From Phaeodactylibacter luteus (GTDB lineage Bacteria > Bacteroidota > Bacteroidia > Chitinophagales > Saprospiraceae), in assembly GCF_007993045.1 (NCBI RefSeq), contig NZ_VOOR01000049.1, positions 1-38,578 on the forward strand: 38,578 nt of DNA, in the 5' to 3' direction. This document shows positions 8,154 to 17,055 of this stretch, one piece after another. The stretch's first letter is position 1, and the number at the start of each line of letters is the position of its first letter. The translations under genes were made by a program, and so were the position numbers. The notes under the pieces were generated by a model, which worked only from the letters and a program-made list of their open reading frames with translations, was not told the origin of the DNA and searched no databases.

Positions 8154-8247
8154 GCACAGCAGGGAGAAATGCCCCTCAGACGGTGCCACGGTGTGAAATC
8201 AGCCGGCGGTTCCGTATCTTCCGCTTTCTTCCAGCCAAGAAGCATTT

Positions 8248-11200
8248 ATGAACCTACGGATCATCTCCGCTGGCGCCGGCAGCGGAAAAACTTACCGGCT
8301 AACACAAGAGCTCACCCAGCTCCTCGGATCGGGCGTAAGGCCAAGCGGCGTTATTGCCACCACCTTTACCAACAAGGCTGCCGCAGAGCTGCAGGAGCGC
8401 GTCCGGGTAAAGCTATTGGAAAAAGGGATGCCAGACGCCGCCGATGAGCTCTCCAATGCACTGATCGGCACCGTACACAGCATGGGGGTCAAGCTCTTGC
8501 AACGCTTTGCCTTTGAAGCCGGAGTATCCCCTGAAGTCGCTATCATTGTCGAAGAAGACCAGCAAGACCTGTTCAACCGCTCCCTGACCACAGTACTCAC
8601 CCAGGAGAAAACCCTCGCCATGGAAGCCCTGAGCGAGAAACTCGGCCTGGCCAAAGACAATAAAGGGGATTGGCGCAGCACCCTCAAAGAGCTGACGGAG
8701 CTGGCCCGCTCTCACGATTTCTCCATTGCGGTGCTCCGCCAAAGCAAAGAGCGTTCCTTCCAAGAGTTTCAGGCACTCATCGGCCCGCCTGCAGCACAAC
8801 ATGGCCAGGAGCAACAGCTCATCACCCTCGCCCAGCAGGCCATTGCCGCCATCGAACAGGGCCCCGACGAAACCAAAGCCACACAGCAAGCAGTACAAAC
8901 CCTCAAAGGCCTGATCCGGCAGCTGGAAGTTCAAGGCTACCTGCTTTGGCACGAATGGGCAAAAATTGCTAAGCTCAAACCCGGCGCAAAAAGCAAAGAA
9001 GCCCTGGAAGAAGTCACCGCCTTCGCAGAAAAGCACTACGAGCACCCCGCTTTCCATGAGGACATCCAGCAATTTATCGAACAGCTGTTTGAGCTGGGCA
9101 TAGCGGCTATCGAAGAGTACGCGCGCTACAAAAAACAACGGGGGCTGATCGATTATACCGATATGGAAACCCTGGTCAACCGCCTGCTAGGCCACCCCAA
9201 AGTCCGGGAAGTGCTCCAGGCAGAGATTGACCTCCTCATGGTAGATGAGTTCCAGGACACCAGCCCGATCCAACTAGAGATATTCCTTAAGCTATCCCGT
9301 ATCGCCAAGCATTCTATTTGGGTCGGCGACCCCAAGCAATCCATCTATGGCTTCCGTGGCGCAGACCCAGAGCTGATGCAGGCCATCATTCAGGCCCAGG
9401 GCGGCATCAGGCCAGCCGATATCCAATCTTATTCCTGGCGGTCGAGAGCGCTTATTGTACACACCACTAATGCCATTTTCACCAAAGCTTTTGACAACCT
9501 GCCCGCCAGCCAGGTTGCACTAAAGCCCAAGCGATGCAAAGACGGCAGCGGCCACAGCGACTGCCTGAACAAAGGCCCCGAGCCAGAAGCCCTTTCCCAC
9601 CCTATTATCCACTGGCACTTTGAGCACGATTGGGGGAAGCGCCCACCCGGAAAACCCTGGATGGAAGACTGCCTGGCCGATACCCTCAAACGGTGGCTGG
9701 AACGCACGCCCCATATCCAGCCCAAAGGCGGGCAGGGCACCCGCCCGGCACGCCCAGGGGACGTTGCCATACTTTGCAAATCCAACTACAATTGCGAAGC
9801 AGTAGCAAGCGCACTTCACCGTGCAGGGCTCAAAGCCGCCATCTCCCGTACAGGGCTGCTGAAAACAGCCGAAGCCCGTTACATCCTGGCCTGCCTGCGC
9901 TACCTCATCAGCCCCTACGATGCCCTTTCTGTTGCAGAGACGATGGTCCTCAGCGGCTCACACCGCATCGAAGAGGTACTGTCTGAGCGCCTTGCATTCC
10001 TAGAGCAAGAAGACGGCAAAATCTGGTCGCCCGATGCAGCCGTCACCCGGCAGCTCAATGCGCTCCGCGGGCAGACCGGAGAGCTGTCGAGCGCTGAAAC
10101 ACTCGACCTACTGCTGGAGGAGCTACAACTGCGCCGGGAAATCAGCAGATGGGGCAGCCCACGGCAGCGCCTGGCTAATGTAGATGCCTTACGGCAATAT
10201 GCCCTACAGTACGAATCGGGCTGCGACCGTATGCACACCGCAGCCTCTACCGGCGGCTTCCTCCTCTGGCTTGCTGCGCTAGCGCAAAATGGGCAAGACA
10301 AACAGGGCTCCGGGGAAGGGCCTGACGCCGTGAACGTCCTGACCTACCACAAAAGCAAAGGGCTGGAGTGGCCCGTTGTCATTTGCCACGACCTGGAGAA
10401 TAAGCTGCGGGCGGATGCCTGGGGCTTTGACATCCTGTCGGATGATGAAGCCATCGACCTCGGCCACATCCTGAGCAACCGGTGGCTGCGCTACTGGCCC
10501 AACCCCTACGCTGACCAATACCGCAAAACCTTTTGGCACGAACAGCTGCTCGCCCACCCGGCCAGCGAACGGGCCAAAACCAAAGCCCTGGCTGAAGAAG
10601 CACGGGTGTTGTATGTTGGCATCACAAGGGCACGAGACTACCTTATTTTCCCTACCCGGCAGGCGCCTGCCAAATGGCTGAACCGGGTATGGCACAAAGG
10701 ACAGGAAGACTACCCTGTCCTTGAGCCACATACCGAAGAGACCCCCTGGATGTGGGAAAAAACCTATATCAACAAGGAAACAGAAGTTTTCCCCTACCCA
10801 CGGAGCTTCACTCATGCCGAAACGGAGGCTGCCCAGGCTTCAGCCTACCTTTCCCCTCCTGCTGGAAAAATGAAAGCCCCCTTGCCCTTTGCATGGGGCC
10901 TGCAGGATCGGGTGCCGGCGGCAGGGCTGAAAATTGGCAGCCACACCAGATATGCCCCACCTTTGGCTGTAGCAGAAGGGGATGACCGGCGCGCAGCCGG
11001 GCTGGTCATGCAGCGGCTTTTGCTTGCGAGCTCGCCCGCTTACAGCACAGAGGAACAGCTCCTCATGGTAAAAGGGCTGCAGAGCCGCTTTGAAGCCGAA
11101 CAGACCGGGGGCGCAACCTTCCTAAGGCAGGCAGCAGCCTGGCAGCAGCAGGAACACCATCACTTTAACGGCTGGCAGGCACAGCGCTTCTACCCCATTT

Positions 11201-11454
11201 GCTTCGACTTCAAAGGGCGCCAATTTAAGACAACGTGGGATGCCGTTTACCAATCGCAGGAAGAAGCGGTTATTGTCAAGCACTTGCAGGCCGATTTGCC
11301 GGCAGATGCCAGCCTGAACAATCAGCTGTTGCGCCAGGAAGGGGCGTGGTGCGCCCTTAGCCTTATCTATGCCCAACAGCTGTTCCAAGGCTGCCGTACA
11401 AAGGTATGGCTGCACTTGCCACTCCAAGGGTATTTTGTAGAGCTGACAGCCTAA
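8248..11454 (+). CDS. AddA-like UvrD/Rep superfamily helicase with eroded nuclease domain
   Basis: A 1068-residue superfamily 1A DNA helicase, probably for double-strand break processing. Motifs in order: Walker A SAGAGSGKT (7-15), motif Ia TTFTNKAAAEL, motif II MVDEFQDTSP (about 331-340), motif III GDPKQSIYGFRGA (about 360-372), motif V TYHKSKGLEWPVV (about 699-711) and motif VI EARVLYVGITRARD (about 785-798). The length and the domain order match AddA/RecB. At the C-terminus, where AddA has a PD-(D/E)xK nuclease, the aligned segment reads TTWDAVYQSQEEAVIVKHLQ (about 995-1014); the D..DxK residues are not recognisable, so the nuclease is probably inactive. No AddB-like gene is adjacent. It stands alone between two R1 copies. 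Confidence 0.88.
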   Translation: MNLRIISAGAGSGKTYRLTQELTQLLGSGVRPSGVIATTFTNKAAAELQERVRVKLLEKGMPDAADELSNALIGTVHSMGVKLLQRFAFEAGVSPEVAIIVEEDQQDLFNRSLTTVLTQEKTLAMEALSEKLGLAKDNKGDWRSTLKELTELARSHDFSIAVLRQSKERSFQEFQALIGPPAAQHGQEQQLITLAQQAIAAIEQGPDETKATQQAVQTLKGLIRQLEVQGYLLWHEWAKIAKLKPGAKSKEALEEVTAFAEKHYEHPAFHEDIQQFIEQLFELGIAAIEEYARYKKQRGLIDYTDMETLVNRLLGHPKVREVLQAEIDLLMVDEFQDTSPIQLEIFLKLSRIAKHSIWVGDPKQSIYGFRGADPELMQAIIQAQGGIRPADIQSYSWRSRALIVHTTNAIFTKAFDNLPASQVALKPKRCKDGSGHSDCLNKGPEPEALSHPIIHWHFEHDWGKRPPGKPWMEDCLADTLKRWLERTPHIQPKGGQGTRPARPGDVAILCKSNYNCEAVASALHRAGLKAAISRTGLLKTAEARYILACLRYLISPYDALSVAETMVLSGSHRIEEVLSERLAFLEQEDGKIWSPDAAVTRQLNALRGQTGELSSAETLDLLLEELQLRREISRWGSPRQRLANVDALRQYALQYESGCDRMHTAASTGGFLLWLAALAQNGQDKQGSGEGPDAVNVLTYHKSKGLEWPVVICHDLENKLRADAWGFDILSDDEAIDLGHILSNRWLRYWPNPYADQYRKTFWHEQLLAHPASERAKTKALAEEARVLYVGITRARDYLIFPTRQAPAKWLNRVWHKGQEDYPVLEPHTEETPWMWEKTYINKETEVFPYPRSFTHAETEAAQASAYLSPPAGKMKAPLPFAWGLQDRVPAAGLKIGSHTRYAPPLAVAEGDDRRAAGLVMQRLLLASSPAYSTEEQLLMVKGLQSRFEAEQTGGATFLRQAAAWQQQEHHHFNGWQAQRFYPICFDFKGRQFKTTWDAVYQSQEEAVIVKHLQADLPADASLNNQLLRQEGAWCALSLIYAQQLFQGCRTKVWLHLPLQGYFVELTA

Positions 11455-11556
11455 GAGAGGTGCTTGGAGCTCGTATGCCAAAAACCTCCTGTATCTTTAG
11501 CGTTTGTTTATGAAGGTTTTGGAAGCGGCATGGGTGAATACTTTGCCAGATTAAGA

Positions 11557-11716
11557 GCGTAAACCAAAATGCCGCAGGGCTTTAGGCTTAGCGCTGCGAA
11601 GGGGTGGCAAGCCCGACAGGGCCGAGCGGATAGCGAGCCCCGTAGCATAGCGGCACCTGCCCGCTGCCCTACCCTTGCGGCAGGGGCAGGCCCCTATCCT
11701 TGCGGAGGGGGCAAGC
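11557..11716 (-). repeat. dispersed palindromic repeat R1, copy c
   Basis: Minus-orientation R1: GCGTAAACCAAAATGCCGCA, CTTAGCGCTGCGAAGGGG, AAGCCCGACAGGGCCGAGCG, GCGAGCCCCGTAGCATAGCG and two GGCAGGGGC/GCCCC blocks ending GCGGAGGGGGCAAGC. It occupies most of the 486-nt gap before the glucosaminidase gene. The rest of that gap (11717-11940) is AT-richer leader sequence in which I see no clear promoter. Confidence 0.85.
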
Positions 11717-11940
11717 AAAAAACGACAATTTAGCCTGCGCCCCCCTTTAACCCCATTTCTTCATACCAAGATATGTGGGCCCTGACTTGGCGGACTACTA
11801 TAAACTCTTTTAATGAAATGATAATTCCAGAGCAGAAATGATCGTTTTCTCCCTCTGAACCGTTAACTTAAATCAAGGCTTGGAAAATACACAATTGCCG
11901 GCAAGGCCTTTCCATCCCCCCAGAGTAAAACCCGTTGACC

Positions 11941-13413
11941 ATGAAAAGAATTCAGCTTTTGGGCACCCTTTGCCTGCTCCTTTCCTTAACAGCCCTACAG
12001 GCTCAGGGCAATGCCCACCAAGAGTACATTGAACGATTCAAAGAAATTGCAATCCGGGAAATGGAGCGTGCCGGCATACCTGCCAGCATCAAGCTGGCGC
12101 AAGGCATCTTGGAATCAGCGGGCGGGGGCAGCGAGCTGGCGCGCAGGGCCAACAACCATTTCGGCATCAAGTGCGGCAGTGCCTGGGATGGGAAAAAGTA
12201 CTACAAAAAAGACGATGACTACAACGACCGGGGCGAGCTGATCGAGTCTTGCTTCCGGCATTACAAAAACCCCGATGCCAGCTATATTGCACACTCTGAA
12301 TTCCTGCGAGACCCCCGCAAGCAATACCGCTACGGCTTTCTTTTCCGCCTTGACCCCACGGATTACAAAGGTTGGGCCCGCGGACTGAAACAAGCCGGCT
12401 ATGCCACAAGCGCGACCTACAGCATAAAACTGATCGATATCATAGAGCGGTACGACTTGCACCGGTACGACCTGCTCTCCTCCACTGATGTCATTGCTGG
12501 CGGCACAACCGTGCCCGGGCTGGGAGACGAAGGCTTCGACGATTCGAACGCACCTACCGTCATACCAGGCTTGGTATTCCGCAATAACGATGTACAGTAT
12601 GCCCTGGCCGCCGAAGGTGAAACCCTACAGAATGTGGCGCTTCGGACGGGCACCGATCTGGCCCGCATCGTAGGCTATAATGAAAGCCGCTACACCCGCA
12701 ATCAGCCCCTGCCGCAGGGCACCGTTGTCTACGTGCAGCCCAAGCGCAACAGTTTCCGCGGCAAGCGGCAGTGGCACTACGTGAAGGAAGGCGAAACCCT
12801 CTTCAGTATCTCACAGCTCTATGGCATAGACCTGGGCCGCCTTATCCGCAGGAATCAGCTGGAAGAAGGGCAAATGCCCGTTGTGGGAGAGCGATTGAAA
12901 ATCCGCGGCTGGAATGTAAGCGACCCGCCCCGTATCCAATCAGAAGGGCCTACCGCGCCACAACCGCCCAAAGATGACGAGCTCAACTTCCCGAAGCCGG
13001 AGCCTCCCGTCATTACCGAGCCCAGCCCGCGGCCTATTGTGGTAGAAGACGAAGAATTTGACCTCGATGACGGGTTTGATTTCAGTGATGACCTCTTGGA
13101 CCCTATCACACCGGAAGGGAGTGCCCCGTGGACCTCAGGCACGCCACAAGAGCCGGGCGAGCCCGTATCCCCTGTAGTGCCAGACTTCCCTGATACGGGG
13201 TTTGGCAACAACAACGGTGGGGTCACCACACCGCCTGTTCAGCCGGAAGAGCCGGCAACACCGGCGGCGACCCAAAACTATCATACTGTGGCCAAAGGGG
13301 ATACGCTCTATAACATCTCGCGGCGGTACAGCCTGTCGGTAGACCAGCTCAAAGCACTGAACAACCTCAGCGGCAATACGATTTTTATAGGGCAGCAGCT
13401 GCGGGTAAAGTAA
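11941..13413 (+). CDS. secreted glucosaminidase with three LysM domains
   Basis: A 490-residue peptidoglycan hydrolase exported to the periplasm. Signal peptide MKRIQLLGTLCLLLSLTALQ. The catalytic domain (about 25-175) is of the glucosaminidase (GH73/FlgJ) type: IKLAQGILESAGGGSELAR with the expected catalytic Glu, NNHFGIKC, and KGWARGLKQAGYATS near its end. Three LysM-like peptidoglycan-binding modules follow: one at AAEGETLQNVALRTGTDLAR, one at YVKEGETLFSISQLYGIDLG, and a C-terminal one at HTVAKGDTLYNISRRYSLSV. A Pro/Glu/Asp-rich linker lies before the last. A TTG two codons upstream (11935) is less likely than ATG 11941. A long hairpin directly after the stop separates it from the barrel gene. 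Role: septum or wall remodelling. Confidence 0.9.
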   Translation: MKRIQLLGTLCLLLSLTALQAQGNAHQEYIERFKEIAIREMERAGIPASIKLAQGILESAGGGSELARRANNHFGIKCGSAWDGKKYYKKDDDYNDRGELIESCFRHYKNPDASYIAHSEFLRDPRKQYRYGFLFRLDPTDYKGWARGLKQAGYATSATYSIKLIDIIERYDLHRYDLLSSTDVIAGGTTVPGLGDEGFDDSNAPTVIPGLVFRNNDVQYALAAEGETLQNVALRTGTDLARIVGYNESRYTRNQPLPQGTVVYVQPKRNSFRGKRQWHYVKEGETLFSISQLYGIDLGRLIRRNQLEEGQMPVVGERLKIRGWNVSDPPRIQSEGPTAPQPPKDDELNFPKPEPPVITEPSPRPIVVEDEEFDLDDGFDFSDDLLDPITPEGSAPWTSGTPQEPGEPVSPVVPDFPDTGFGNNNGGVTTPPVQPEEPATPAATQNYHTVAKGDTLYNISRRYSLSVDQLKALNNLSGNTIFIGQQLRVK

Positions 13414-13418
13414 TTCTA

Positions 13419-13453
13419 ATGGCATGGGCAGCCACTGTTTTTGCCCATGCCAT
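13419..13453 (+). terminator. 12-bp stem hairpin after the glucosaminidase gene
   Basis: ATGGCATGGGCA (13419-13430) pairs perfectly with TGCCCATGCCAT (13442-13453) across an 11-nt loop, beginning 5 nt after the stop codon. The base after the stem is an A-run rather than a T-run. Its position and stability still suggest a terminator or mRNA 3'-end stabiliser. It overlaps the -33 element of the next gene's promoter. Confidence 0.55.
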
Positions 13454-13471
13454 AAAAATTGGAGACCTTTG
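13441..13471 (+). promoter_or_regulatory. promoter for the outer-membrane barrel gene
   Basis: TTG at 13441-13443, a 20-nt spacer, then GACCTTTG at 13464-13471, matching TAnnTTTG except for the first base. It lies 20 nt before the ATG at 13491. The -33 TTG lies inside the right arm of the preceding hairpin. Confidence 0.45.
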
Positions 13472-13490
13472 CGCAAAATCTTAAGCAAAT

Positions 13491-14228
13491 ATGAAGCGAC
13501 TACTACTTTGGGCAACAATAGCCCTTTCCCCCATAGCCCTGAGTGCGCAGGGCACCGTTTATGGTGTAAAGGGGGGGCTCACCATGGCAACACAACAGTG
13601 GCAGTCCTTTGACCGGCAGCCCTTGCTCCTCCCCCACGGCGACTTTTTCATAGAGGATGTGCCAGAAAGCAACACCTTTGCCCTTTTCGCCTCTTTGGGC
13701 TACCACCCTAGGGGCAGTGCCATCCGCAATCAGATAGGGCAGAACTTCTTCAATGGGCAGCAGGTGCGCATCCCGCCTCAGCGCTTCGTTTTCCACAACG
13801 CCTCACTGGTGCTCGGCGCCAAGCAGAAATTCGATATCGGGCGTGAAAATGCACGGTTCTTCTATGCTATCGGTATCCGGGGAGAATACACCTTTGACAC
13901 CAACCTCGAGGAGTTTTCCGAGTTCAACAGTGCTTTTGCCAGCTTTGCGACCTTCCCGGTAGACGACCCCACCTACATCCGGGAAATCAATTACGGGGTC
14001 ACCCTGGGCGGGGGCATGGAGTATACCCTGGGCGAATTTGTAGGGATGTCTCTTGAATTTAATATCCACCCCGATTTCTCGTTCCAGTACGAACAGCCGG
14101 AAATACCTAACGTGACAGACCCCTTTACCAATCAGCAACGGACCATACCCGAACGGCAGATCCGGAATATCTCTTTTGAGGTCAGCCTTGGGTTCCGGTT
14201 CCTGCGCAAAGTGATTTATATCGATTAA
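13491..14228 (+). CDS. outer-membrane beta-barrel protein, PorT/OMP_b-brl-like
   Basis: A 245-residue protein with signal peptide MKRLLLWATIALSPIALSAQ. It is rich in alternating hydrophobic and aromatic strands, for example TVYGVKGGLTMATQQ, NALFASLGY-type turns, INYGVTLGGGMEYTLGEFVG and ISFEVSLGFRF, and fits the eight-strand barrel family common in Bacteroidota. The C-terminus (RFLRKVIYID) lacks a clear terminal aromatic signature. Ligand or transport role is unknown. It is followed after 39 nt by lptB, so co-transcription with the lipopolysaccharide export ATPase is possible. Confidence 0.75.
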   Translation: MKRLLLWATIALSPIALSAQGTVYGVKGGLTMATQQWQSFDRQPLLLPHGDFFIEDVPESNTFALFASLGYHPRGSAIRNQIGQNFFNGQQVRIPPQRFVFHNASLVLGAKQKFDIGRENARFFYAIGIRGEYTFDTNLEEFSEFNSAFASFATFPVDDPTYIREINYGVTLGGGMEYTLGEFVGMSLEFNIHPDFSFQYEQPEIPNVTDPFTNQQRTIPERQIRNISFEVSLGFRFLRKVIYID

Positions 14229-14267
14229 ACCAACGGAGCGGCAGCCGCCCTCCTGAAAACCGCCATC

Positions 14268-15020
14268 ATGCGACTACGCAGTGACAACCTGGTCAAGATA
14301 TACGGAAAAAGAAAAGTGGTGAAAGGGGTTTCCCTGGAAGTCAACCAAGGGGAGATCGTGGGGCTGCTCGGCCCCAACGGGGCCGGAAAGACTACGACTT
14401 TTTACATGGTCGTTGGCTTTATCAAGCCTTACGAAGGGCAGGTATTCCTGGAAGGGGACAACATCACCGACCTGCCGATGTACAAAAGGGCGCAACGGGG
14501 CATTGGCTATTTGCCGCAAGAGCCTTCTGTATTCAGGAAGCTGAGCGTAGAAGACAACGTCAAAGCGGTTTTGGAAATGATGCCTTACCCCAAAGCAGAA
14601 CAAAAAGAACGGCTGGAAAGCCTGATCGATGAGTTCGGGCTGGAGAAAGTGAGGAAGAGCAGGGGTGACACCTTATCCGGAGGGGAGCGCAGGCGTACCG
14701 AAATTGCCCGGGCGCTGGCCACCGACCCCAAGTTCATCCTCTTGGATGAGCCTTTTGCCGGGATCGACCCCATCGCCGTGGAGGATATTCAATATATCGT
14801 GGCCAAACTAAAGACCAAAAATATCGGCATCCTGATAACAGACCATAACGTTCAGGAGACGCTTTCCATTACCGACCGGGCCTACCTCATGTTCGAAGGC
14901 AATATCCTTAAAGCGGGCACCGCAGAAGAACTGGCCGCCGACGAAATGGTCCGCAAAGTCTACCTGGGCAAAAACTTCGAATTGCGCAGAAAAGTCATTG
15001 ACCTCAATGAAGAACGCTAA
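14268..15020 (+). CDS. lptB: lipopolysaccharide export ABC transporter ATPase
   Basis: The cytoplasmic ATPase of the Lpt system, which pulls lipopolysaccharide from the inner membrane towards the outer membrane with LptF, LptG and LptC. The 250 residues hold Walker [10 protein letters not shown] (35-43), Q-loop GYLPQEP (80-86), signature LSGGERRR (136-143), Walker [13 protein letters not shown] (157-168) and the switch His in TDHNVQ (191-196). [11 protein letters not shown] after Walker B is typical of LptB and separates it from amino-acid transporters. Its end overlaps the next small lipoprotein gene by 14 nt. LptF, LptG and LptC are not in the window. Confidence 0.93.
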   Translation: MRLRSDNLVKIYGKRKVVKGVSLEVNQGEIVGLLGPNGAGKTTTFYMVVGFIKPYEGQVFLEGDNITDLPMYKRAQRGIGYLPQEPSVFRKLSVEDNVKAVLEMMPYPKAEQKERLESLIDEFGLEKVRKSRGDTLSGGERRRTEIARALATDPKFILLDEPFAGIDPIAVEDIQYIVAKLKTKNIGILITDHNVQETLSITDRAYLMFEGNILKAGTAEELAADEMVRKVYLGKNFELRRKVIDLNEER

Positions 15021-15282
15021 ATACCTGCCTGCCCTCTTAATGGCCCTCCTGGCCGGGCTCAGCAGCTGCGAGCCTGAGGAAACGAGCATCCGCCTCACCT
15101 CGAGCGAAAGGATACGCATAGACAGCCTGGCAAAAAAGCAGATTGATACCCTGGCTACCTTCATTGACAGCCTGTGCACCGTACAGCACGACGATATGGT
15201 GCAACAGGCCTTGGATTCTATCATTGCACTCCGCAAAGCTGAAGAGCAAAAGCTTAGAGCGCGCTTAAAGCAAAAGCAATGA
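15007..15282 (+). CDS. small lipoprotein of unknown function
   Basis: A 91-residue protein. The signal peptide runs to LLAGLSSC, a good lipobox, and the mature part is charged and mostly helical ([18 protein letters not shown], ending [15 protein letters not shown]). ATG 15007 lies inside the end of lptB (14-nt overlap); a TTG at 14998 is less likely. The stop overlaps the next start (ATGA). The tight coupling to lptB and the next lipoprotein suggests a shared envelope role, but no family is recognised. Confidence 0.75.
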   Translation: MKNAKYLPALLMALLAGLSSCEPEETSIRLTSSERIRIDSLAKKQIDTLATFIDSLCTVQHDDMVQQALDSIIALRKAEEQKLRARLKQKQ

Positions 15283-15647
15283 GGTACTACCAACTAGCTC
15301 CCGTCTTGCTGTTGCTGCTCCTCTCCTCCTGTGCAGATGACGACCGCAATAAGAAGGCCGTAGACGCGGCTATTCAGGAAGAAGTAGACCGAAGGGTCAA
15401 CAACTACCGGAAAGGCCGCCTGCAGCGGTGCTATGAGGAAGCCGTACGTGAGGCCAGTACTCTGGCTGATTCTATCTTGCTCATTCAGGCCCGCCTGTCT
15501 AGAGATACCGCCGGAAAGCCGCCAAAGCCGACCCGCCCCGAACGGCCGGAGCTTAAAACCCTCAATGACTCCCTGCTCAAAATTGCGCCTTTCCTTCCGC
15601 AAGACAGCCTGAGGAAATTAAGGAGAGACTCTGCTCAGCAGGATTGA
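15279..15647 (+). CDS. small lipoprotein of unknown function
   Basis: A 122-residue protein with signal peptide and lipobox (VLLLLLLSSC), followed by a charged, helical mature region (AIQEEVDRRVNNYRKGRLQR) and a Pro-rich stretch (GKPPKPTRPERPELK). It is similar in layout to the preceding lipoprotein: short, helix-rich, with DSL-type motifs. The start overlaps the previous stop by 4 nt and the stop overlaps the next TTG start, so the four genes from lptB on form one translationally coupled unit. Function unknown. Confidence 0.75.
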   Translation: MRYYQLAPVLLLLLLSSCADDDRNKKAVDAAIQEEVDRRVNNYRKGRLQRCYEEAVREASTLADSILLIQARLSRDTAGKPPKPTRPERPELKTLNDSLLKIAPFLPQDSLRKLRRDSAQQD

Positions 15648-16126
15648 AAACGCATTTCCCCGAACCCCCAAAACGATACCCTTTGAAGTCTAGCTTAAAC
15701 GCAGAAGCCACAGCGGAGATACTGGAAGCTATCGACGCTTTCCAAACCGCTTGGAACGAAAAAAACCTCGAACGCTTTCTTCATCTTTTCACAGAAGATG
15801 CAGCATTCACAGACGTCGTTGGCCAAACAGCCGTTGGCAAAAAGGGCATCCGCGAACAACACGAGTTTGCTTTTGGAGTGGTGATGAAAAACGCCTCCCT
15901 TGAAATCAGCAACCTGCTGATCCTCGAGATTGCCCAGGGCATAGCCATGGCAACAGCCAATTGGATCAATAGAAACAGCCAAACTCCAGATGGCAGGCCC
16001 TTGCCAGAACGAAATGGCGTCATACAGTTTATCTTGCTGAAAACAAACCAGGGGTGGCGGTTCAAGATCGTGCACAACGCAGACTTCGCGCTGCCCTACC
16101 AAAAGCAGGAGCGCACCATCCGTTAG
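15644..16126 (+). CDS. SnoaL/DUF4440-like protein
   Basis: A 160-residue cytoplasmic protein of the NTF2-like fold: AILEAIDAFQTAWNEKNLER-type helix, LFTEDAAFTDVVG, KKGIREQHEFAFG, and closing strands ATANWINRN, GVIQFILLKTNQGWRFKIVH. Such proteins include small isomerases, hydrolases and binding proteins; the reaction cannot be told. No ATG fits the N-terminus; TTG at 15644, overlapping the preceding stop (TTGA), is the likely start. AAGGAGAG lies 17 nt upstream, rather far. Its 3' end overlaps the convergent gene by 4 nt. Confidence 0.7.
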   Translation: MKTHFPEPPKRYPLKSSLNAEATAEILEAIDAFQTAWNEKNLERFLHLFTEDAAFTDVVGQTAVGKKGIREQHEFAFGVVMKNASLEISNLLILEIAQGIAMATANWINRNSQTPDGRPLPERNGVIQFILLKTNQGWRFKIVHNADFALPYQKQERTIR

Positions 16127-16800
16127 CCCTTTTCATCCTGTTGGTTGTAAAACTTCTTCAAACGGGCATTCAGCTTGCCCACCAGGCGCAGGGCATCGAA
16201 CAGCTTCTGATCATCGCGGGGGAAAATACTGCCGATAAAAGCCGTGAAGTCATTGAGCCGCTGATAATAAGGGAAAGGCGGGGCCATGTTTTTCAAATCC
16301 GGCGTCATGACCACCATGGCTTCTATCCCATCCGAATAATCCTTCTGGGTTTGGCCAAAGCGAAGCAGGTAATACGGCCCATCAGGCGGGGCGATGCGGT
16401 TGTCCGGCTGCAGCTGCTCGTTCAGCAGCGCGCCCGCAAGGTCCCCGGTCTTGAGCTGTGGCGTAAAGTAATCATAGGTGAACTGTACGGCAGAGAAATC
16501 ATAGGCCTCCTGGAAAGCCCGGTACATATATAAGTTGAAGGTATCGGTCTCTTCCTTTGTGGTTGCCAGCTCTTTAGCCAGCCACTTATGGCGCACGGTC
16601 CCTTCTTCCTCCTTTTCAAGCTCGCTGCGCAGGGCCTCCATTTTCCGGCGGTTGGAAGGCAGGCGGACAATCAATGTGCCCGCTTTCAGCTCCCGGATGG
16701 CTTGCCCCGGGCCAGGCGAAGGGGTGGAGCCTGCTTCCTGTGCATGCAGCAGCCCTGTACAAATGAACACCCCTATAAACATCAGCCAAAATAGTCGCAT
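16123..16800 (-). CDS. secreted protein of unknown function
   Basis: A 225-residue protein with signal peptide MRLFWLMFIGVFICTGLLHA. The mature part has a recognisable opening (AIRELKAGTLIVRLPSNRRK), a charged helical stretch (MEALRSELEKEEEG), and a C-terminal segment with YYLLRFGQTQKD and MVVMTPDLKNMAPPFPYYQR. I do not recognise a named domain. A TTG two codons upstream (16806) is possible but ATG 16800 is better. It is transcribed alone, convergent with the lptB operon and divergent from the MoxR operon, with a perfect -7 box at 16850-16857. Confidence 0.75.
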   Translation of the reverse strand: MRLFWLMFIGVFICTGLLHAQEAGSTPSPGPGQAIRELKAGTLIVRLPSNRRKMEALRSELEKEEEGTVRHKWLAKELATTKEETDTFNLYMYRAFQEAYDFSAVQFTYDYFTPQLKTGDLAGALLNEQLQPDNRIAPPDGPYYLLRFGQTQKDYSDGIEAMVVMTPDLKNMAPPFPYYQRLNDFTAFIGSIFPRDDQKLFDALRLVGKLNARLKKFYNQQDEKG

Positions 16801-16849
16801 ACTCAATTTGTGTAATTTACCGGGCCGGCAATCAGCCCTTTCAGGTACA

Positions 16850-16857
16850 CAAATCTA
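16850..16857 (-). promoter_or_regulatory. -7 box TAGATTTG
   Basis: The minus strand reads TAGATTTG, an exact TAnnTTTG box, 49 nt before the ATG at 16800. No TTG is seen at -33. On the other strand, a palindrome GCAAATTTGC at 17024-17033 lies 22 nt before the MoxR start and may contain its -7 region (CAAATTTG), but that is weaker. Confidence 0.4.
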
Positions 16858-17055
16858 CGAAAAGCCCCGGTGCCATACCTTCAGCAATACCGCTTTATCC
16901 CCCTTCTGACGATGCCCTGTTAAGAAAAACTTATTCTCAGGCTGTTTTTGAGCCTTTCGGCAAAATGGGCGTATATATATCCACACGCAAAGGCGACAGG
17001 CCTCCGCTTCTGTCAAAAAATTAGCAAATTTGCAGATCAGAACAACCGAAAGACT

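Noticed and set aside
16948-17055. N-terminal extension of the MoxR frame
   Set aside because: It has no similarity to the MoxR N-terminus and covers the likely promoter region.
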